Source of the DNA: an uncultured Paracoccaceae bacterium
Lineage (GTDB): Bacteria; Pseudomonadota; Alphaproteobacteria; Rhodobacterales; Rhodobacteraceae
NCBI GenBank assembly: GCA_947494675.1
Contig: CANLVP010000001.1
Coordinates: forward strand, 806,001 to 870,000
Length of the DNA stretch: 64,000 nucleotides
Reading direction: 5' to 3'
The notes beneath the pieces were generated by a model. It did no database searches. It saw only the letters and a program-made list of their open reading frames with translations, and was not told the origin of the DNA. A program made the position numbers and the translations under genes. Positions 59,301-64,000 of this stretch are shown here, in pieces (the stretch's first letter is position 1; every line of letters starts with the position of its first letter).

Positions 59301-59480
59301 GTCGTGACCCTTTGCGCAGTGATTTCTCGCGGACATAGCGCGGCAGGCTATGACAGGCAATGGTCGCAGGCGCCCCAGATCATGCTGCGCCTGCATCCGG
59401 TGGAAATCCTGACTACCCGCAATCGGAAAATTGAATGATGTTCACGGCGTTCATTTCAGTCATTTCGGATGGTCCATATT

Positions 59481-59924
59481 ATGGCACAGACCCTATTCCC
59501 GCTTTTCGTGATTATCGCCGCTGGTTGCATGGCGGCCCTTCAGGCCCCGATGAACGCAGCCCTAGGTCAAGGGCTCGGCTCTGGCACCGCAGCCGCCACC
59601 ATATCCTTTGGCGTGGGGTTTCTGGTGCTCTTGGCCGTGGTCCTGATCAGTGGTGAGGTGGGGCACCTATCAAACGCCGGATCGGTCAACCGCTGGCTGC
59701 TGATCGGCGGCGGTTTGGGCGCGTTCTACGTCTGGGCGATCCTTTGGGCGATCCCGGCCCTTGGCGTTGTCACGGCGATTTCGGGAATGATCATGGGCCA
59801 GCTGATTGTGGCGCTGTTTCTGGACGCCTTTGGCCCGCTCGGCCTGCCCATCACCGCCATCACCCCGCAACGCCTGCTGGCCATCGCGCTGGTTGCGGGC
59901 GGTCTGGTGCTGTCCAAAGTCTAA
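59481..59924 (+). CDS. DMT-superfamily small exporter (YdcZ/DUF606 type)
   Basis: This 147-residue membrane protein has five hydrophobic segments. It matches the five-helix YdcZ half-size DMT family: LFPLFVIIAAGCMAALQAPMNAALGQGLGSGTAAATISFGVGFLVLLAV and WAIPALGVVTAISGMIMGQLIVALFLDAFGPLG, with the duplicated-family AxxxxxNxxL element. It should work as a dimer. The start may be ATG 59481 or 59469. It lies between dapD (divergent) and a LOG gene. A role in amino acid export is possible but unsupported. Confidence 0.8.
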   Translation: MAQTLFPLFVIIAAGCMAALQAPMNAALGQGLGSGTAAATISFGVGFLVLLAVVLISGEVGHLSNAGSVNRWLLIGGGLGAFYVWAILWAIPALGVVTAISGMIMGQLIVALFLDAFGPLGLPITAITPQRLLAIALVAGGLVLSKV

Positions 59925-60022
59925 CCGCAGGATCGCGTGATTGACGTATGGGTCCGCCCGCTTGGGGCTGGTCCTTTTCGCACCCCTTGGTCTAGGGTCG
60001 CTCAAACGAACAGGAGCGATCC

Positions 60023-60874
60023 ATGAAAGACGAACCCAACCGCACGCACCCCTTCCGCGACAGTCATCAGGACCGCGAAGAGGCACGGCACGTCCCCGAC
60101 ACGCCGCAAACCCGCGCGCCCAGCTACCGGCTGGCCTTTGCCGATGATGACTTTCTATGCCGCGAAGACCTGCGCCCGGTGCGCCTGCAGCTTGAGCTTT
60201 TGAAGCCTGAACTGATGCTGGATGAGGCAGGCGTCAATTCCACCGTCGTCATGTTTGGTGGCGCGCGTATCCCCGCGCCAGAGGCCAAGGAAACCGCCCG
60301 CACCCAGACCCTCGCCGATCTGTCGCAATACTACGCCGAGGCCCAGCGCTTTGCCTATCTGATGACCAAACGGTCGCTGGAAAACGGCGGCACCGACGAC
60401 ATCATCGTCACCGGCGGCGGCCCCGGCGTGATGGAGGCGGGCAACCGCGGCGCGGAAGAGGCCGGGGGCCGGTCCATCGGCCTCAACATCGTGCTGCCGC
60501 ACGAGCAGGCCCCGAATCCTTACGTGACGCCAGAGCTGTGCTTTAACTTTCACTACTTTGCGATCCGCAAGATGCACTTCCTGATGCGCGCCAGCGTGGT
60601 CTGCGTTTTTCCCGGCGGCTTTGGCACGCTGGATGAAACCTTTGAGGCGCTGACCCTGATCCAGACAGGCCGGATGGCCCGCGTGCCCTTCCTGCTCTTT
60701 GGCAGGTCCTTCTGGGAAACTATCATCAACTGGGACGCACTGTCAGACGCAGGCACCATCTCTGCCGATGATCTGGACCTCTTCCGTTTTGTCGAAACCG
60801 CGGATGAGGCGATTGCCGCCCTCGATGCCTGGGAAGGCAAAGGCGAAAAGCGCGGGGTCATTCCGGGGCGCTAG
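60023..60874 (+). CDS. LOG/TIGR00730-family Rossmann protein (nucleoside 5'-monophosphate phosphoribohydrolase type)
   Basis: This 283-residue protein has the LOG signature: [20 protein letters not shown], the [36 protein letters not shown] segment, and [22 protein letters not shown] (PGGxGTxxE). It was long annotated as lysine decarboxylase; the family in fact releases adenine-type bases from nucleotide monophosphates. It has an extended N-terminus of about 70 residues. It lies 71 bases upstream of dapE on the same strand. Confidence 0.9.
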   Translation: MKDEPNRTHPFRDSHQDREEARHVPDTPQTRAPSYRLAFADDDFLCREDLRPVRLQLELLKPELMLDEAGVNSTVVMFGGARIPAPEAKETARTQTLADLSQYYAEAQRFAYLMTKRSLENGGTDDIIVTGGGPGVMEAGNRGAEEAGGRSIGLNIVLPHEQAPNPYVTPELCFNFHYFAIRKMHFLMRASVVCVFPGGFGTLDETFEALTLIQTGRMARVPFLLFGRSFWETIINWDALSDAGTISADDLDLFRFVETADEAIAALDAWEGKGEKRGVIPGR

Positions 60875-60945
60875 GGGCGCATCACAACCGCCCCATTTGC
60901 ATCCCCATTACTGCCACGCTAATCCGCCCGCAAAAAGGAACAGAC

Positions 60946-62088
60946 ATGCCCGTTGATCCCGTTGCCCTGACCGCAGACCTCGTGCGCTGCAACTCGATCA
61001 CCCCCGCAGAGGGCGGCGCACTGGTCCTGCTGGAAAAGCTGCTCAGCGCCCACGGCTTTGACTGCACCCGCGTTGACCGGAACGGCATCGCCAACCTCTA
61101 CGCCCGCTGGGGCCGCAAGGGGGCCAACCGCACATTTGGCTTTAATGGCCACACCGACGTGGTCCCCTTGGGGGATGAGGCCGCGTGGACGGTCGATCCC
61201 TTTGGTGCTGAAATCAAGGACGGCTTCCTCTGGGGGCGTGGTTCCACCGACATGAAATCCGGCGTGGCCGCCTTTGCCGCAGCCGCCTGCGACTTTGTCG
61301 ACACCACCCCACCGGATGGCGCGCTGGTGCTGGCGATCACCGGCGATGAAGAGGCTGACGCGCTCGACGGCACCACCGCCCTGCTCGACTGGATGGCCGC
61401 CAATGGCGAACAGATGACCCACTGTCTGGTGGGGGAACCAACATCCCCCAATCACATGGGCGAAGCGATGAAAATTGGCCGCCGCGGCAGCATGAACGTG
61501 CGGTTTACCTTTACCGGCGTCCAGGGTCACGCCGCCTACCCGCATCGCGCCAAGAACCCCACCCATGCGATGGCCGCTTTGACGCACCGGCTGGCCAGCC
61601 ACGCGCTCGACGGTGGTACCGATCACTTCGACGCCTCTACGCTTGCCGTTGTCACGATGGATACCGGCAACCCCGCCACCAACGTCATTCCCGCCACCTG
61701 CACCGCAGGGGTCAACATCCGCTTCAACGACCTGCATTCCGGCGACGGCCTCACCGCCTGGCTCCAGACAGAGGCCAACAAAATCGCGGCGGACACCGAC
61801 ATCACCATCGACCTGAGCGTCAAGGTCTCGGGCGAGGCCTTCCTGACCCCCCCCGGAGACTTCTCCGACCTCATCGCCAAAGCCGTCCACGCCGAACTTG
61901 GCATCACCCCAGAACTTTCCACCTCCGGCGGCACCTCCGACGCGCGCTTTGTCAAAAACCACTGCCCCGTGGTCGAATTTGGCCTCGTCGGCAAAACCAT
62001 GCACCAAGTCGACGAAAAGGTGCCGGTCGAAGACATCAACACTCTCAAATCCATCTACAGCCGCATCCTCACGGATTATTTCACCTGA
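60946..62088 (+). CDS. dapE: Succinyl-diaminopimelate desuccinylase
   Basis: This 380-residue dizinc M20 enzyme has [22 protein letters not shown], the metal-binding [14 protein letters not shown] and [15 protein letters not shown], the catalytic Glu pair in [13 protein letters not shown] and the dimerisation domain ([29 protein letters not shown]). It ends with the His ligand in [23 protein letters not shown]. It removes succinate from N-succinyl-LL-DAP, two steps after DapD. Length is normal. A triple-hairpin repeat follows the stop. Confidence 0.96.
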   Translation: MPVDPVALTADLVRCNSITPAEGGALVLLEKLLSAHGFDCTRVDRNGIANLYARWGRKGANRTFGFNGHTDVVPLGDEAAWTVDPFGAEIKDGFLWGRGSTDMKSGVAAFAAAACDFVDTTPPDGALVLAITGDEEADALDGTTALLDWMAANGEQMTHCLVGEPTSPNHMGEAMKIGRRGSMNVRFTFTGVQGHAAYPHRAKNPTHAMAALTHRLASHALDGGTDHFDASTLAVVTMDTGNPATNVIPATCTAGVNIRFNDLHSGDGLTAWLQTEANKIAADTDITIDLSVKVSGEAFLTPPGDFSDLIAKAVHAELGITPELSTSGGTSDARFVKNHCPVVEFGLVGKTMHQVDEKVPVEDINTLKSIYSRILTDYFT

Positions 62089-62124
62089 CCCCGGCTTTCT
62101 TTGGAATAAAAATATCTTGGGGGA

Positions 62125-62182
62125 GGCGCGTCAGCGCCGGGGGCAAAGCCCCCAAAAGGGGTGGGCGGGCGGGCCCGCCCAC
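62125..62182. repeat. GC-rich triple-hairpin element between dapE and rnr
   Basis: Three adjacent palindromes occur: GGCGC-GTCA-GCGCC (62125-62138), GGGGGC-AAA-GCCCCC (62139-62153) and the arms of 62161-62182 (GTGGGCGGG...CCCGCCCAC). They follow GGAATAAAAATATCTTGGGGG (from 62103). This composite GGAATAAAAATAT...GGCGCGTCAGCGCC pattern recurs in Rhodobacteraceae intergenic regions. It may function as a terminator or a processing site. Confidence 0.8.
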
Positions 62183-62224
62183 AATCACCATGACGCGCTG
62201 CACCAACCATGCTAGGCGCACCCC

Positions 62225-64000
62225 ATGACACAAATCCCTACCAAGGCCGAGATTCTGCAATGGATCGCGGACCACCCGACCAAGACCAGCAAGCGTGACA
62301 TCGGCAAGGCCTTTGGCATCAAAGGTGCCGACCGCATCCCGCTCAAGGCGCTGCTGAAAGAGCTCGAAGCTGACGGCCATCTGCAAAAGCGCCGCAACAG
62401 CTACCGCGACCCCGATACTCTACCACCCGTCTCGGTTCTCGAAGTCACTGGTCCAGACGCCGACGGCGACCTTTACGCCAGGCCGCTGGAATGGTCCGGC
62501 AAGGGTGCCGTGCCCCGCATCCTGCTGACCCTGCGCAACGCCGACCCCGCCTTGGGCGCGGGCGACCGCATCCTTGGTCGCCTGACGGAAACCCCGGCAG
62601 AGCCGCATTCCCACACCGCCCGGCTGATCCGCCGCATCGGCACCAACCCGCAACGCATCTTGGGCGTGTTCCGCGCCGGGTCCGAAGGTGGCCGCGTGGT
62701 CCCCATCGACAAAGGTTCTGACAAGCAATGGACCGTGCCCGCAGGGGCCACCAATGACGCCAAGGATGGCGAACTGGTCGAAGCCGAACAATCCGGCCCC
62801 AAGGGGCGCATGGGCCTGCCAAAGGCGCGCATCATCGCGCGGCTTGGCGATCCGACGGCCCCCAAAGCGGTCAGCCTGATCGCGATCCACCAACACGGCA
62901 TCCCCGATCACTTCCCCGATGACGTTGTGGCCGAAGCGGACGCCAAGTCCCCTGCCCCCTTGGGCAAACGCACTGACCTGCGCGACAAACCCTTTGTCAC
63001 CATCGACCCCGCTGATGCCCGCGACCGCGACGACGCCTGCCTTGTGGAACCTGATGGCGACGGTTTCACCCTCTGGGTCGCCATCGCCGATGTCTCCGCC
63101 TATGTGACCCCCGGATCAGAACTCGACCGCGAGGCGCGCAAGCGCGGCAACTCCACCTATTTCCCCGACCGCGTTGTGCCGATGCTGCCCGATGTGCTGT
63201 CCGGCGACCTGTGCAGCTTGCACGACAACGTCGACCGCGCGGTCATGGCCGTGGAAATGAAGATCGACGCGCGCGGAAACAAGACCGGCCACACTTTCCA
63301 CCGCGCGATGATCCGCTCAGTCGCCTCGCTTGAATACAATCAGGTCCAGAACGCCGTCGAAGGCCGCCCCGATAATGCCACCGCGCCGCTCGTCGATAGC
63401 GTCCTCAAACCGCTCTACGCGGCTTATGAGGCGCTCAAGATCGCCCGCGCCGCCCGGCAGCCGCTGGAACTCGACCTACCCGAACGGCGGATCGAACTTT
63501 CCGACGACGGCCACGTCACCGGTGTCGCTTTCAAGGACCGCCTTGATGCCCACAGGTTGATTGAGGAATTCATGGTGCTGGCCAACGTCGCCGCCGCCGA
63601 AACGCTGATCGCCAAGAAGGTCCCGCACCTCTTGCGCATCCACGAAGAACCCGCCCCCGAAAAGCTTGAGGCCCTGCGCGAGGTTGCCAACGGCTCTGGC
63701 CTGCAGCTCGCCAAGGGGCAGGTCCTGAAAACCGCCCACCTCAATCGCTTGCTGTCGCAGGCCGAAGGCACCGACCACGCCGAATTGATCAACATCGCCA
63801 CCTTGCGGTCGATGACGCAGGCCTATTACGCGCCCGAAAACTTCGGCCACTTCGGCCTCGCCCTGCGCGCCTATGCGCATTTCACCTCGCCGATCCGCCG
63901 CTACGCTGACCTGATCGTGCATCGCGCCCTGATCACGGCCCACGGCTTTGGCAAGGACGGGTTGTCGCCTTGGGACATCGAGAACCTGAAAGACACGGGC
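62225..64000 (+). CDS. rnr: Ribonuclease R, N-terminal 592 residues (runs off window)
   Basis: The frame starts MTQIPTKAEILQWIADHPTK, an N-terminal winged-helix region (to about 60), followed by the cold-shock OB domains and the catalytic RNB domain beginning near KRTDLRDKPFVTIDPADARDRDDACLV. The DARDRDD-type metal site has its Asp residues intact. HLLRIHEEPAPEKLEALREVA and YAPENFGHFGLALRAYAHFTSPIRRYADLIVHRAL are RNB signatures. The C-terminal S1 domain lies beyond the window. It degrades structured RNA 3' to 5'. Confidence 0.96.
   Translation, partial: MTQIPTKAEILQWIADHPTKTSKRDIGKAFGIKGADRIPLKALLKELEADGHLQKRRNSYRDPDTLPPVSVLEVTGPDADGDLYARPLEWSGKGAVPRILLTLRNADPALGAGDRILGRLTETPAEPHSHTARLIRRIGTNPQRILGVFRAGSEGGRVVPIDKGSDKQWTVPAGATNDAKDGELVEAEQSGPKGRMGLPKARIIARLGDPTAPKAVSLIAIHQHGIPDHFPDDVVAEADAKSPAPLGKRTDLRDKPFVTIDPADARDRDDACLVEPDGDGFTLWVAIADVSAYVTPGSELDREARKRGNSTYFPDRVVPMLPDVLSGDLCSLHDNVDRAVMAVEMKIDARGNKTGHTFHRAMIRSVASLEYNQVQNAVEGRPDNATAPLVDSVLKPLYAAYEALKIARAARQPLELDLPERRIELSDDGHVTGVAFKDRLDAHRLIEEFMVLANVAAAETLIAKKVPHLLRIHEEPAPEKLEALREVANGSGLQLAKGQVLKTAHLNRLLSQAEGTDHAELINIATLRSMTQAYYAPENFGHFGLALRAYAHFTSPIRRYADLIVHRALITAHGFGKDGLSPWDIENLKDTG

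Noticed and set aside
60919-62007. 362-residue open frame antisense to dapE
   Set aside because: Shadow of a complete M20 gene; repetitive Gly/Val/Asp codon pattern from high GC in the third position.
1-64000. CRISPR arrays, prophage, insertion sequences, rRNA/tRNA genes
   Set aside because: No regularly spaced repeats, transposase, integrase or phage structural genes, and no rRNA or tRNA sequence, were recognised anywhere in the window.

Overview
The window looks like a stretch of chromosome from a free-living alphaproteobacterium of the family Rhodobacteraceae (Roseobacter group). Support comes from the high-GC coding style, the complete PhyR-NepR-EcfG general stress response locus, a COQ9-family protein, a cytochrome-c-tailed urate oxidase (PuuD), TRAP transport of organic acids, DUF1244/DUF3429/DUF3500 family proteins, and intergenic palindromes of the kind scattered through roseobacter genomes. 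Genus cannot be fixed from the sequence alone. No rRNA or tRNA gene, CRISPR array, prophage or insertion sequence was found.

Layout. 1-4.2 kb: edge of a bile-acid/sodium-type symporter, then a tight forward run (HAD phosphatase, YdeI-like protein, DUF3429 membrane protein, methyltransferase, RNase HI, NUDIX hydrolase, TRIC-like channel), most joined by start/stop overlaps. 4.3-10.1 kb: quinone oxidoreductase, Gfo/Idh/MocA dehydrogenase, a decayed stretch with fragments of a DUF1028 gene and an ArgE-like gene, COQ9, rpsU with a terminator, an EAL phosphodiesterase, a small secreted protein and an Lrp/AsnC regulator. 10.3-14 kb: the general stress response locus. phyR diverges from nepR-ecfG-histidine kinase across a palindromic promoter region. 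A 49-residue membrane protein follows, behind a perfect EcfG-type promoter that overlaps a CtrA-type site. 14-21 kb: mscL, a Nu-class GST, YtoQ, GNAT, and pheT and pheS held apart by four small membrane-protein genes, one pair of which are tandem paralogues and another pair AT-richer and translationally coupled to pheS.

21-31 kb: OmpA-like protein, rpmI-rplT, pentapeptide protein, pyruvate kinase, N-formylglutamate amidohydrolase, DUF1244, LolA, a nucleotidyltransferase, and a DUF3500 protein coupled to a secreted protein. 30-39 kb: a hexuronate catabolic locus (uxaC, GntR regulator, TRAP transporter, alpha/beta hydrolase, uxuB, uxuA) with two matching GTATAC-centred operator-like sites. 39-44 kb: a purine/allantoin catabolic locus (puuD, a fused puuE-uraD, allA, a GAPDH paralogue, allE). 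44-64 kb: mostly housekeeping, including ftsK, an aminotransferase, an amidase, a UbiH-like monooxygenase, Trm112, a Lon-N protein, CnoX, xth, asparaginase, an IalB-like protein and rlmN. The dap genes dapD and dapE flank a DMT exporter and a LOG-family protein, and the 5' part of rnr ends the window.

Genes that work together: PhyR, NepR, EcfG and the kinase form a partner-switching stress circuit. UxaC, UxuB and UxuA take glucuronate to 2-keto-3-deoxygluconate, with the TRAP system as the probable importer. PuuD, UraD, PuuE, AllE and AllA carry urate nitrogen to urea/ammonia and glyoxylate (5-hydroxyisourate hydrolase is not here). No obviously new large system was found. The best leads are the stress-promoter-linked 49-residue protein, the kinase with a degenerate ATPase domain, the pheS-coupled AT-rich membrane pair, and the GAPDH paralogue in the purine locus.
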